DNA of 64,000 bases from Tritrichomonas musculus. Lineage: Eukaryota > Parabasalia > Tritrichomonadida > Tritrichomonadidae. The DNA is taken from the NCBI GenBank assembly GCA_039105265.1, contig JAPFFF010000007.1:4216001-4280000 (forward strand). The letters are read 5' to 3'. This document shows positions 39,821 through 48,789 of this stretch, one piece after another; the first letter of the stretch is position 1, and each line of letters opens with the position of its first letter. The notes below the pieces were generated by a model, which did not search any database, was not told the DNA's origin, and saw only the letters and a program-made list of their open reading frames with translations. Made by a program: the position numbers and the translations under genes.

Positions 39821-40732
39821 AAAAAAAATCATCAATAAATTAATTATTTAATAGTTTCATTTTGTTAGTCTAGACTGATTTGCTTAGCAAATTTCTTACT
39901 AAAAAAATAACAACATTCTGAAATTCTATTTTTATGATACATATATAACAATATTAATTAAAAAATATGAGTATTTCATTTTTAATTAATTAAACTCTGA
40001 TAATATTGAATTTGATCAAATGCAAAGTATTTCGTCTAACTCTGATAGTCATTTTATAATGGAAAAATCATAAGCTGTATCATTCTCTTTAGATTTTGGT
40101 TCAAAACCTTGAACAGTTATTCCAAAAAATAATGAAAAATTTTTTATTAAACACAATTCAATATTTTATTAAACTTATTACAAATATATTTTAACTTTTT
40201 GTAAATATATAAAAAAAATTGAATATAAACAAATTTAATATACCCATAAAACTCACAAAAAATGTGAATTTGCGACAATTGAATGAATTCTTTTCAAAAA
40301 AAAATTATGAAATTACTCAGAAAAAAATCTTTTTTTTAATTTTTATTCAATTTTTTCTATTGATACATTAAAATTTAATATTTTGTGAAAATTAGAAAAT
40401 TAAAAAGTCCATTTTTCGTTCTGAATCAATATCTCATGTTTTGTTTTTAAGCCATTATTTTCAGCTGATATCAAAGATTTTAATTTTATTTGTCATCCAA
40501 ATATATACCAAATTTGTTGAAAAACATAATAATTATTTTGATCATATTTCGAAAAGTTTTTTTCAAAACGATGTCTATTCGCACAACTTGCTATTAACAT
40601 CATTTGATCTTATCAATATCTCATTTTTAATCCAAAATCTTGATATCAAAAAATAGCTATTTTACAGATATCAAATAATTGAATACTTTTTTTTAATATT
40701 GCTTAAAATTAATATAATAAATAGGTTCATAT
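39821..40732. other. AT-rich region with a possible transposase scrap
   Basis: Mostly AT-rich spacer behind the surface-protein gene. Between about 40,500 and 40,655 a plus-strand frame (HNNYFDHISKSFF, then LLLTSFDLINISFLIQ) has protein-like composition and may be an upstream part of the remnant at 40,868-41,582. Confidence 0.4.
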
Positions 40733-40880
40733 AAAGTTTTAAAAATGTGTCACTTTTTTTATTAAAAAATATTAAAGTTTTAAAAATGTGTCACTTTTTT
40801 TATTAAAAAATATTAAAGTTTTAAAAATGTGTCACTTTTTTTATTAAAAAATATTTAAGTTTTAAAAATGTGTCACTTTT
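40733..40880 (+). repeat. 41-bp tandem repeat, 3.6 copies
   Basis: Units starting AAAGTTTTAAAAATGTGTCA and ending TATTAAAAAATATT lie at 40,733-40,773, 40,774-40,814 and 40,815-40,855, exact copies of one another, plus a partial fourth. Each copy contains ATGTGTCAC; the ATG of the fourth copy opens the frame that follows. Confidence 0.9.
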
Positions 40881-41582
40881 TACGGTTGAATCCCCTATAT
40901 AAAAATGAAAAAGATGTTTTGCCATATTCCATATCACTTTTAATTGAATTTTCAAATAGTTTTTATTCAAAAAATACATTATCAAAAAAGAATAAAAATA
41001 TAGATTTGGATAGAGATTCGACAGAACCATTAGAGCATACTTTCGGACGCTCAAGAATTAAATGCAAAAATATACATACAATTGGAAAATTTACAAAAAC
41101 AGTTGGCGAAATAAATGAACAATCTCTATCAAAAATTTCAGAGGATATTGAAAAAGTTAAAGGGCGATCATTGAATTTTTGTGTGATTATTGAAGATATT
41201 ACTTCAGCACCTCAGCAAATCGCGCACGAATTTTTGTCTTTGTTTGAAATATCCCCAGAAAATCAAAATGAATTCGAAAATTTATTTGCATTTGTAGAGT
41301 ATCTCTATGATTTTATTGAAGAAAAAAGCACACGTCCATTTACAGTAAATAGAATTACTAAAACAATTAATCAGAGGATATACAATTGCCGAGTTTAAAT
41401 GATCAAATTCCAAATTTAAAACAATACTACTAGAATTTTATCAAGAAATTACTAAGTTGGTTCCATTATTTCCTTGTATTGATGAAAAAAAGCAATCTAA
41501 AAAAATTATCAATGATCATTTAAACAAAAATTTTTGGGCTTTTTATGAAAATTATGCTTTAATTATTAAAAAATTTAAATAA
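40868..41582 (+). pseudogene. Probable DNA transposase remnant (C-terminal part)
   Basis: The frame to 41,398 encodes 176 residues including DRDSTEPLEHTFGRSRIKCK and FEISPENQNEFENLFAFVEY; after a frame change near 41,400 the sequence continues (FYQEITKLVPLFPCIDEKKQ, then NFWAFYENYALI) to TAA at 41,580-41,582. The motif EPLEHTFGR.R resembles the DPLE.FFG..R motif near the end of P-element/THAP9 transposases, but this is one short motif only. The start within a tandem repeat is probably not the original start; the N-terminal part is missing or badly decayed. Confidence 0.4.
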
Positions 41583-42208
41583 TATTCCACTGAATGCTTA
41601 ATTTTATATTAACTATTTTTATATTTTTTTAAAAATAATTAAATTTGAATATACTCAAAAAATTTATAATTCATATCAAAAAAATTGATTTATTATAACG
41701 AATATTTTGCATGAGTTTATTCAATTATTTTTTTACTAATATCCCACTTACCCAAATAAAAAAAAGATGGTCATCCCAAAGCCAAACTGCCCAAAACCGA
41801 CATTCTTAATGTTTATTATATTTTATTAATATCTTTTATACATCTCGTTAAGTCAAATTCCATTTTTTTCTTGACCTTTTATCAGAATTTTTTCACCAAA
41901 AAAAAAGTGACATTTGGACTTAACAAGATGCTATATTATCTTTTAAAAAAAATAAAATAAGATTTCTAGAAAAGTAAATCTTCTCAATATAAATTTTGTT
42001 ACAAAAGGTGAAATAAAATTAAAAAGGAATTGATTCTTTTTCTAATATTTCAATTAAGATAATATAAATTATTGAATATTTTGAGAATAATCATAACAAT
42101 AACCATTCAGAAAATATATCAAAAAGTTGTGATAAAAAAATCATTAATTCAAAAAAAAAATTAACTAAAATTAATGATTTTAAATTTTATGCATCATTTA
42201 AATAATTT
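41583..42208. other. AT-rich intergenic DNA
   Basis: No gene or ordered repeat is seen. The last bases before the tetraspanin ATG contain TCATTTAAATAATTT, an Inr-like sequence at about 42,192. Confidence 0.5.
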
Positions 42209-42811
42209 ATGGGTTGCTGTCAAGGTTGTGCCCGTTGGCTAATAGGAATAGTCAGTATATGCGTCATTGTTTGCGCTGTTGTCGCTGCAGTTATTGTTTA
42301 TAAAAAAGAAAAAGACAGAGATTGGGCTGAGCTAGTCAAAAACAATATACCATTTATTTTCATTCTTGCTGCAATGGCATGTGCAGTTTTTTCATCAATT
42401 ATTGGTTTCTTACTCTGCTGTTGTAAGTCAAGATGCTTATACATTACTTACTTGATTATAATTGTATTAGTTATTGCCGTGGAAGCAATTGCAATTGCTC
42501 TTGCTTTCTGCTATACAAATAAAATCATCGATGGAATTGATGAAAACTGGAATAATGATAAATTTGAAAAAACAAGAGTTAGCATTGAAAAAGAATACCA
42601 TTGTTGTGGATTCGAAACTCCAGATATACCGCCATCAAAATGCGGATATGATAAGCCATTAGGAGCTCCTTTATGTTATAATCAAATCAAGTCACAAATA
42701 GATAGAAATATAAAAGATTTGAAAATTGCTGCAATAGTAATGGGAGCTGTTGAATTAGTTCTTTTCATTTGTGCAGTTTATCTTGTTTGCTCTGTTGGAA
42801 AAGACGATTAG
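42209..42811 (+). CDS. Tetraspanin
   Basis: This 200-residue protein has four membrane spans (residues about 10-31, 47-71, 77-101, 171-194). A small first loop contains KKEKDRDWAEL, and a larger second extracellular loop (about 102-170) holds the diagnostic CCG at 132-134 and partner cysteines at 145 and 156. Membrane-proximal cysteines (3, 4, 7, 70-72, 76) are likely palmitoylation sites. This is the layout of tetraspanins, which organise partner proteins in the plasma membrane or vesicles; trichomonads have a family of them. The second loop is shorter than in animals. ATG 42,209 is the only sensible start. It is a free-standing gene with AT-rich DNA on both sides. Confidence 0.9.
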   Translation: MGCCQGCARWLIGIVSICVIVCAVVAAVIVYKKEKDRDWAELVKNNIPFIFILAAMACAVFSSIIGFLLCCCKSRCLYITYLIIIVLVIAVEAIAIALAFCYTNKIIDGIDENWNNDKFEKTRVSIEKEYHCCGFETPDIPPSKCGYDKPLGAPLCYNQIKSQIDRNIKDLKIAAIVMGAVELVLFICAVYLVCSVGKDD

Positions 42812-42880
42812 AATATGAAAAATTGTTAAAAATTATAATTATTAATAAAATATAAATTAAAAATAATTTCTTGATTGTTT

Positions 42881-42982
42881 CAACTTTGTTATAGGTAATT
42901 TGACATTAAAATTATCCAATTGACAAAATGATATAAAATATTGTAATAATGCATTCTGAATCAATTACCTATAACAAAGTTG
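42881..42982. repeat. 20-bp perfect inverted repeat behind the tetraspanin gene
   Basis: CAACTTTGTTATAGGTAATT at 42,881-42,900 is exactly complementary to 42,963-42,982, with 62 bases between. It is either a tiny inverted-repeat element or a hairpin in the 3' region. Confidence 0.75.
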
Positions 42983-43711
42983 AGTAAGTTTATAGATGTC
43001 AAATTCTTGTTCAGCCATGCCCTTAAAAAAGAAGTAAGTTTACATTTATATTTACATGCTAATGATATTGCAAAAAAATTCTGTGCTTCATTTGATGTAA
43101 GTTTTATATTATTTTGATATTTGTGCCAGATTGAATTTTTGAAAGATTCTGATTGTTCTAAAATTAATAAATGAAGGAAAAGTATAAAAATCTTGAAATA
43201 TAAATCGTACAAAGTATAATTTTATAATTCATCTACAAGCTAGAGATCATATATACATTTCAAAGTAAATTAATTTTGTTCGAAATCAATTTAATAGACT
43301 GCTCATCAATTTCACATTTCAGTATTTTCATTAAAAAATGATCAAATACTTTAATGACATCTATTTTATATAATGTTTCCAACGTTAATTATTGACAAAA
43401 TTGGTTTAAACCCATTATTAATAATTGAATCATCTTTTCAAATTTAGAAATTTAATTTTTGATTAATAAAAATAGATTCAATCAAAATAAATAAATAGAT
43501 TTAAAGCATTTTATGAAAAAGAATACTCTTTATAAAATATTATATAATTATTAATATGACTTTGTTGTCAAAAGTAACAAAATCGATGAACATCAATAAA
43601 ATCGCTTTCAAAAATAATTTTATGCGTACATATGGTTGTTTTTGAGGTATAATTGTCATTATGTTACTAATATGAAAACTCGATTAATAGCAAAAGAAAA
43701 CGCATAAGCAT
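42983..43711. other. AT-rich DNA with a possible coding scrap
   Basis: A minus-strand frame from 43,212 to 42,961 encodes 83 residues with protein-like composition (SNEAQNFFAISLACKYKCK), but it has no recognisable promoter, overlaps the inverted repeat and ends abruptly. It may be a gene remnant. The rest is AT-rich spacer. Confidence 0.35.
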
Positions 43712-44041
43712 TCACTTGAAGTTCTTTTGTTTGAAGCTGTTGATAAACGAAATCATTTGGTCTAATTCTGGATCTTGATGATCTGAAACGATATTACGCT
43801 GGTAAAGAGCAGGAAGCAAAGTAACATTTCCTAAAATTGATTTTATTAGTTCCTTCATAGTAATTGGTGATTCTCTCCCTGATGCATAGTCAAATAAGGT
43901 ATCAATCAAAAAAAATATCATTGGGGCATCTTCTGGGTCACTTGCATCAATATGAGGCATAATACCAAATACATTATCTTTATTTATTTGTGTAATTGGC
44001 TTTGCCATTTCGTTCAATAATATTTCGACATTTTGGTTCAT
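43712..44041 (-). CDS. Small conserved-looking protein of unknown function (109 aa)
   Basis: This 109-residue, mildly acidic, soluble protein contains the segment GIMPHIDASDPEDAPMIFFL and a helical middle. ATG is at 44,039-44,041, with TCATTTAAATATC immediately upstream as an Inr-like motif, which supports a real gene. It lies 116 bases behind the end of the MCM4 gene on the same strand. I do not recognise the family; there is no signal peptide, metal site or membrane span. Confidence 0.6.
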   Translation of the reverse strand: MNQNVEILLNEMAKPITQINKDNVFGIMPHIDASDPEDAPMIFFLIDTLFDYASGRESPITMKELIKSILGNVTLLPALYQRNIVSDHQDPELDQMISFINSFKQKNFK

Positions 44042-44157
44042 GATATTTAAATGACATATTATATGAAATTAAATTAAACTTTTTATTATTACTCATAGAA
44101 TTATAAAATATATGAATATAAAGAGTGTTTTATTAAAAATTATAATAATTATTTTAT

Positions 44158-46497
44158 TCAACGTCTTCCAGACTGATACAATGTAGCTTTTGTTGGCTTT
44201 GACCCTTCAACAACTAAGAAAACTTGACTGTCGGCTTCCAGAGCAAATAAAGCGTCTGATATTTCACTATCGGTAACATTAGTGCCCATTGCAGCTCTAA
44301 TATTAGATGCAATCGCATTGAAAGAAAGACTCAAATCTGAAACCGCTTGTAGCATTGTAACAATTTCTTTAGATATCCTAGCGATCTTCTGTCTCTTTTC
44401 CGCTGATGTTCCTGTAGCTAAGTTATCAATATCTATTAAACCAGTCTGTGGATCTGTTGCTGCTTGATGAAGAGCTTCTTTAAGAAGTCTTAAAGCTTCT
44501 TCAGCATCTTGCTTTTCAACATAGGGAGAAAGCCTCATTTTTGCGTTTGCTTCTGCAATTCGAATACAGCTTTCAAGCTGTCTTGGAGTTGCAGATACAA
44601 CGTTTCTTCCACCCAGGAGTCTCATTTCAGTATAACCATCAACTAATATTTTTTGAGATTCATCTGTGAATGAAGGATTACAATGCTCCTTTGCATATGC
44701 TATGTACTCTGTTAGTTGGTTAATTGGAATTTCTGAGTCTATATCACTTGATGAAGTATAAAGACTAACAATATGTCTGGCCAGCTGCATATCATGAGCT
44801 TCGTCAATTCTATCAAGGATAAGGTAAACAAGATCAAATCTAGATAAAAGTGTTGGTGGTAATTGAATATTTTCAATGACAGACAATTTTGGATTATATT
44901 GTGAATCGCGTGGATTTGCACATGCAACAATAGCTGCTCGTGCATTCAATGTACAAACAATTCCTGCTTTTGCAACACTAACTGTTTGCTGTTCCATAAC
45001 TTCATGAAGAACAGCTCGTGCTGAATCGTTCATTTTATCGAATTCATCTATGCAGCAAACACCTCGATCTGACAGAACAAGAGCACCGCTTTCAAGGACA
45101 AATTCTCCGGTTTCAGAATCTCTAACAACAGAGGCTGTTAAACCAACTGCTGAACTTCCTTTTCCTGAAGTATAAAGTCCTCTAGGAGACACTTTATGCG
45201 TGTACTGTATTAATTGTGATTTTGCTGTAGCTGGATCACCAACAAGAATGATATTAATATCACCTCTTGTTCCTCTTGAGTTTGTTGAGCCTCCAAAAAG
45301 AAGACAGAGAAGACCTTTTTTAACGTTTTCCATTCCCCAAATTGAAGGAGCAAATGATTGAATAAGTTTATCATAAATATTAGGATCATTCGAGAGTTCT
45401 TCTGCCATTCTACGTCGTTTCTCTTCTGTTTCTTTGATATTAGCTGTCTCATCGAATCTCTGGCGTTCTTCGTTATCAATTTGTGTGGTGAATGATTTAC
45501 GAATATGAATAACATCAATATATGTTCGATAAACAGCATTTAAAGTACGCACACGAGGGTTAATACGAGATGGAACTGCTTTCCAAATACCTGTTATTTC
45601 AACTCTATCACCTGGTCTAGCATAGTCAACAAGATCTTCAAAGCAAATTGCAGCAATTGATTGCGGCGTTTCACCTTGAGGAATAGATTCAGGCGATTCT
45701 TGTATTTTCATATGCTGACGATCTGTGAAACGACCAAGAGCGTGATCAATATCATAAGTATTGGTACCTCCACAAGCAACGCATTTTCCTGGGTCTACAA
45801 CAGATCCATGGGTAACAGGAACCATTTCAATATGGTTGCATTGCCTACATCGGAGAGCTGCCTCTGTTAAATCAGGAATAACCGAAGATGTCCTAGTAAC
45901 CATACCTCTAACAGAAACAAGTTTATCGATATCAGCTGGTTGGAGATCACGAATTGTTGTGGTTTCCATTAAATTGAACATTCTCGTTTGAACTCGATGT
46001 ATATCGTCAACATAATTCGGGAATAAAGTTTGGAAAAGCTCTTTTACAATTGTATCAGCTAATTGAACCATTTCGAGAGGGAAATCAATGACTTGCTTAT
46101 AAAGATTTTTGTCGTATTGATAAAGATGATGCATATCAATATTTAAATAATAATTATCAGCATCTGGCATTTGTTTTATTTTATGAAGGTAAAGAGCTTT
46201 TGTTTCGCCATCATCATTTTCATTATCTTCTAATTCGAAGGATTGCAAAAATTGACGTAGTTTGTTTGATGCTGCGGTAATATTAACGTTTGTTCCGTAT
46301 GCTAGTGTATGCGATGTATAAGATTCTGGATCATGAAGAAAGGAAGAATTTAACGAGTCGGCTGAATTTAATGAATGATATGATGCATCATTAGTGTTGA
46401 ATTCATCTTGAATTTTAATTTGAGATTGCTGGCTATCTTGTGTCTGGCTTTGTGATTGGCTTTGCGAGTCAAGATTGTCTATGTTTGAATCACTCAT
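44158..46497 (-). CDS. MCM4: MCM4, subunit of the MCM2-7 replicative helicase
   Basis: This 779-residue protein acts in the nucleus as part of the MCM2-7 ring that unwinds DNA at replication forks. The N-terminal 60 residues are SQ-rich and disordered, as in MCM4 of other eukaryotes, where this tail is a kinase target. The zinc-binding cysteines are at 217, 220, 239 and 242. Walker A GDPATAKSQ is at 420-428, Walker B CCIDEFD at 481-487, and the arginine-finger motif SRFD follows near 545. Assignment to MCM4 rather than another paralogue rests on the stretch KIQESPESIPQGETPQS and the following PGDRVEITGIWKAVP. Walker A has A where most MCMs have G after GDP. It is preceded by a strong Inr (46,526-46,538). 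Confidence 0.92.
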   Translation of the reverse strand: MSDSNIDNLDSQSQSQSQTQDSQQSQIKIQDEFNTNDASYHSLNSADSLNSSFLHDPESYTSHTLAYGTNVNITAASNKLRQFLQSFELEDNENDDGETKALYLHKIKQMPDADNYYLNIDMHHLYQYDKNLYKQVIDFPLEMVQLADTIVKELFQTLFPNYVDDIHRVQTRMFNLMETTTIRDLQPADIDKLVSVRGMVTRTSSVIPDLTEAALRCRQCNHIEMVPVTHGSVVDPGKCVACGGTNTYDIDHALGRFTDRQHMKIQESPESIPQGETPQSIAAICFEDLVDYARPGDRVEITGIWKAVPSRINPRVRTLNAVYRTYIDVIHIRKSFTTQIDNEERQRFDETANIKETEEKRRRMAEELSNDPNIYDKLIQSFAPSIWGMENVKKGLLCLLFGGSTNSRGTRGDINIILVGDPATAKSQLIQYTHKVSPRGLYTSGKGSSAVGLTASVVRDSETGEFVLESGALVLSDRGVCCIDEFDKMNDSARAVLHEVMEQQTVSVAKAGIVCTLNARAAIVACANPRDSQYNPKLSVIENIQLPPTLLSRFDLVYLILDRIDEAHDMQLARHIVSLYTSSSDIDSEIPINQLTEYIAYAKEHCNPSFTDESQKILVDGYTEMRLLGGRNVVSATPRQLESCIRIAEANAKMRLSPYVEKQDAEEALRLLKEALHQAATDPQTGLIDIDNLATGTSAEKRQKIARISKEIVTMLQAVSDLSLSFNAIASNIRAAMGTNVTDSEISDALFALEADSQVFLVVEGSKPTKATLYQSGRR

Positions 46498-46525
46498 TTC
46501 CTATATTTTTTTAATAATAAACGGC

Positions 46526-46538
46526 TAATAAAAAGTGA
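46526..46538 (-). promoter_or_regulatory. Inr initiator of MCM4
   Basis: On the minus strand this reads TCACTTTTTATTA, a near-perfect trichomonad initiator, 28 bases before the MCM4 ATG. AAACGT-type bases lie directly upstream. Confidence 0.7.
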
Positions 46539-46675
46539 ACGTTTACTTTTGCAAAGAAGATGAAAAAAATGATGATAAATGCTATATATCAATACTTTTT
46601 AATTCAAAATAACTTAATATTTTTTTCTATTATAAATAAATAAATAAATAAAAATATTTGATTATAAATTGAAAT

Positions 46676-47275
46676 TTAACAACAACCAGATTTTTTTGCT
46701 TCATTATCATTATTATTGATATCAACTGTGAGTTCATTCTGAATCTCACTTTGAGCTGCAATTGAATTGGCAAGAACTTTTTTCAATAATTTAACATTTT
46801 GGCCTGTTTTAGAAGAAGTAATTATTATTTGTATTGGGTCATAAATTTCATAAAAAGAATCAGCTTTGCTTAAAACTTGGTTGACTTGGTTTTCTACCAA
46901 TAGATCTTGTTTTGTACCAACAAATATAAAGCGGCATGTTGGTGCTGCTTGTTGAACCGAATTTATCCATGAAACTGAATTTTGCATTGAATTTTCATCA
47001 GTAGACTCAAAGCAAACAACAGCAAGACTAGCTTCTCTAAAAAAAAGTGATGCTACTGATTGATATCTTTCCTGACCTGATGTATCCCATAATTGTATTC
47101 TTTTAGCGTTTCCATCTGAATCTTTTGTGTTAAGAATTTCAAAACCTGGATTGACGGTCGAACCTAAATTATCTTGAAATGTTCTATTTAATAATGCATT
47201 TAAAAGGCATGTTTTCCCAACATTTGCTTCACCAACAAATATTACTTTTCCTTCATGTTTATATTCGTTTTGCAT
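46676..47275 (-). CDS. Rab-like small GTPase
   Basis: This 199-residue Ras-superfamily GTPase probably directs vesicle traffic. The G motifs are complete: G1 GEANVGKT at 15-22, switch I with threonine 40, G3 WDTSGQE at 63-69, G4 TKQD at 121-124 (usual form NKxD), and G5 SSK at 154-156. The C-terminal SGCC carries two cysteines for prenylation, typical of Rab proteins. WDTSGQERYQS and the CC tail favour Rab over Ras, Rho or Ran. The switch I region reads STVNPGF rather than the common TIGVDF, so the subfamily is unclear. ATG is at 47,273-47,275. It is divergent from the PROPPIN gene, with only 93 bases between start codons. Confidence 0.85.
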   Translation of the reverse strand: MQNEYKHEGKVIFVGEANVGKTCLLNALLNRTFQDNLGSTVNPGFEILNTKDSDGNAKRIQLWDTSGQERYQSVASLFFREASLAVVCFESTDENSMQNSVSWINSVQQAAPTCRFIFVGTKQDLLVENQVNQVLSKADSFYEIYDPIQIIITSSKTGQNVKLLKKVLANSIAAQSEIQNELTVDINNNDNEAKKSGCC

Positions 47276-47368
47276 TTTTTTCTTGGAAAATTTGAAAATT
47301 TTGTCAAAAAGTTCGTGATTTATTTACAAAAAGTTGTACAATTTTTAAAAAAAAGAAAAAGAATTCGG
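47276..47368. promoter_or_regulatory. 93-bp divergent promoter region (Rab-like gene and PROPPIN gene)
   Basis: Both start codons must be served by 93 bases. The region is A/T-rich with T runs on one strand and A runs on the other; no textbook Inr is obvious on either strand, though ATCACGAAC lies on the minus strand about 40 bases before the Rab-like ATG. Confidence 0.5.
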
Positions 47369-48409
47369 ATGGATCAGCAAAACACAATATTATTTCCAAA
47401 AGAAGAAAAGGTTGGATATCATCAAGGTAATAATGTAATTATTTTTTCTGTCAATTCAATTTTAATTGAGCATAATCTAATTTTTCCATTCCCAGTTCTT
47501 TTTTATTCACTGCCATTTGATGATGAAACTCACATATTACTCGTAAATTTGGATGATCCTACATCTTTAATATTATGGAACATAAAAATTATGAAAGAAG
47601 AATCAATTCAAAAGTTCGATTCAAATATACAGAATTTTTTGTATTCTGGATCATTTTCATGTGTTATAATGGAAGAAACAACAGTCATACTTAACTCTCG
47701 CACATTAGTTATCCATCAAGTGATAGAAACATCCTCATCTTTGTCTACATTTGCTCTTGTTCAGACCCCTAGCGACGTTGATCATTGTATTTTTGTTTAT
47801 GCAAATGATATGCGAATGAATTCTGTTACTGTTATGACAATTCCATCTTCTACGCCATCTGTAATTTTTGAAGCACACAAGTCTCCAATAAGATTTGTAG
47901 CATTATCTAACAATGGGAAATATATTGCTACTGTGTCAATTAAAGGAACAATAATTCGACTTTGGTCAATAAATGGCCAATTATTGAAAGAATCTAGAAG
48001 AGGCCTAACCCCTGCCGTTATTGTTCATATGTCTTTTTCACCATGCTCGGAATTTTTATGCGTTTCAAGCAATCACTTTACTGCTCATATATTCAAAATT
48101 GATGATAAAATTCAAAACGATGTAAACGGAAATAAAAATATCATAGAAAATCGCACTAATCATACTTCTTCAGGAATTAATTCATGGCTATCATTTTTAC
48201 CAAAAGCAAATATAACAGTATCTGTCCAAGATGCAAAAATGTTTTCCTCGTTTGTGTTAACAGGTGGAAATATATTGTGTACTGTTACTGATAAAGGTGT
48301 TTGCAACATTTATGATATCGATTTAACTTCGAATAAATGTACATTTAAATCAAAAATTGTCATACCAAATATTGCGCGAATTGCATCATCAAAGCAAAAT
48401 ATTAAATGA
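47369..48409 (+). CDS. PROPPIN (ATG18/WIPI-type) WD-repeat protein
   Basis: This 346-residue beta-propeller protein is of the family that binds phosphatidylinositol 3-phosphate on autophagosomal and endosomal membranes. The frame is open from 47,255, but that part overlaps the Rab-like gene; the ATG at 47,369 gives a protein of normal family length. Diagnostic stretch: AHKSPIRFVALSNNGKYIAT, KGTIIRLWS, ESRRG (residues 208-212), then FSPCSEFLCVSSNHFTAHIF. The lipid-binding motif is usually FRRG or LRRG; here it is SRRG, with both arginines kept. It may be an autophagy factor; which subtype cannot be said. Confidence 0.85.
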   Translation: MDQQNTILFPKEEKVGYHQGNNVIIFSVNSILIEHNLIFPFPVLFYSLPFDDETHILLVNLDDPTSLILWNIKIMKEESIQKFDSNIQNFLYSGSFSCVIMEETTVILNSRTLVIHQVIETSSSLSTFALVQTPSDVDHCIFVYANDMRMNSVTVMTIPSSTPSVIFEAHKSPIRFVALSNNGKYIATVSIKGTIIRLWSINGQLLKESRRGLTPAVIVHMSFSPCSEFLCVSSNHFTAHIFKIDDKIQNDVNGNKNIIENRTNHTSSGINSWLSFLPKANITVSVQDAKMFSSFVLTGGNILCTVTDKGVCNIYDIDLTSNKCTFKSKIVIPNIARIASSKQNIK

Positions 48410-48789
48410 TTTTTTAAAACATTGTTTGAATAATTGAACAATCATCATCATTTTTCACATATATTGTGAAACGATAAGATTATTTTCATTATTCATTAGA
48501 AATGTCTATTACATATTGAAGTGTAGATGCATTCTTTTAATGTTATGATATTTATGTCGTATTTAATTATGTGGTTCTTTAATATAATGCTCAGACAATT
48601 GAAAATATGATTAAAAAGATAAGATTAGCAGCAAATATTATAGTCAATAGGTGCCATTTTATAATTAATCGAATATTTTAAAAGTAAAAGGAAATAATTA
48701 TTTATAGAATTGTTTATATATTTTTTTTTAATTATGAAATCAGAAAATTTTGTTTCTGATGTCTTGATAGCTAATGCCAAAAAGATTGT
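48410..48789. other. Intergenic region between convergent genes
   Basis: AT-rich spacer of 380 bases between the convergent PROPPIN and flavoprotein genes. No repeat or RNA gene is seen. Confidence 0.5.

Noticed and set aside
47255-47368. Upstream extension of the PROPPIN frame
   Set aside because: It overlaps the Rab-like gene and adds a lysine-rich stretch not found in the family.
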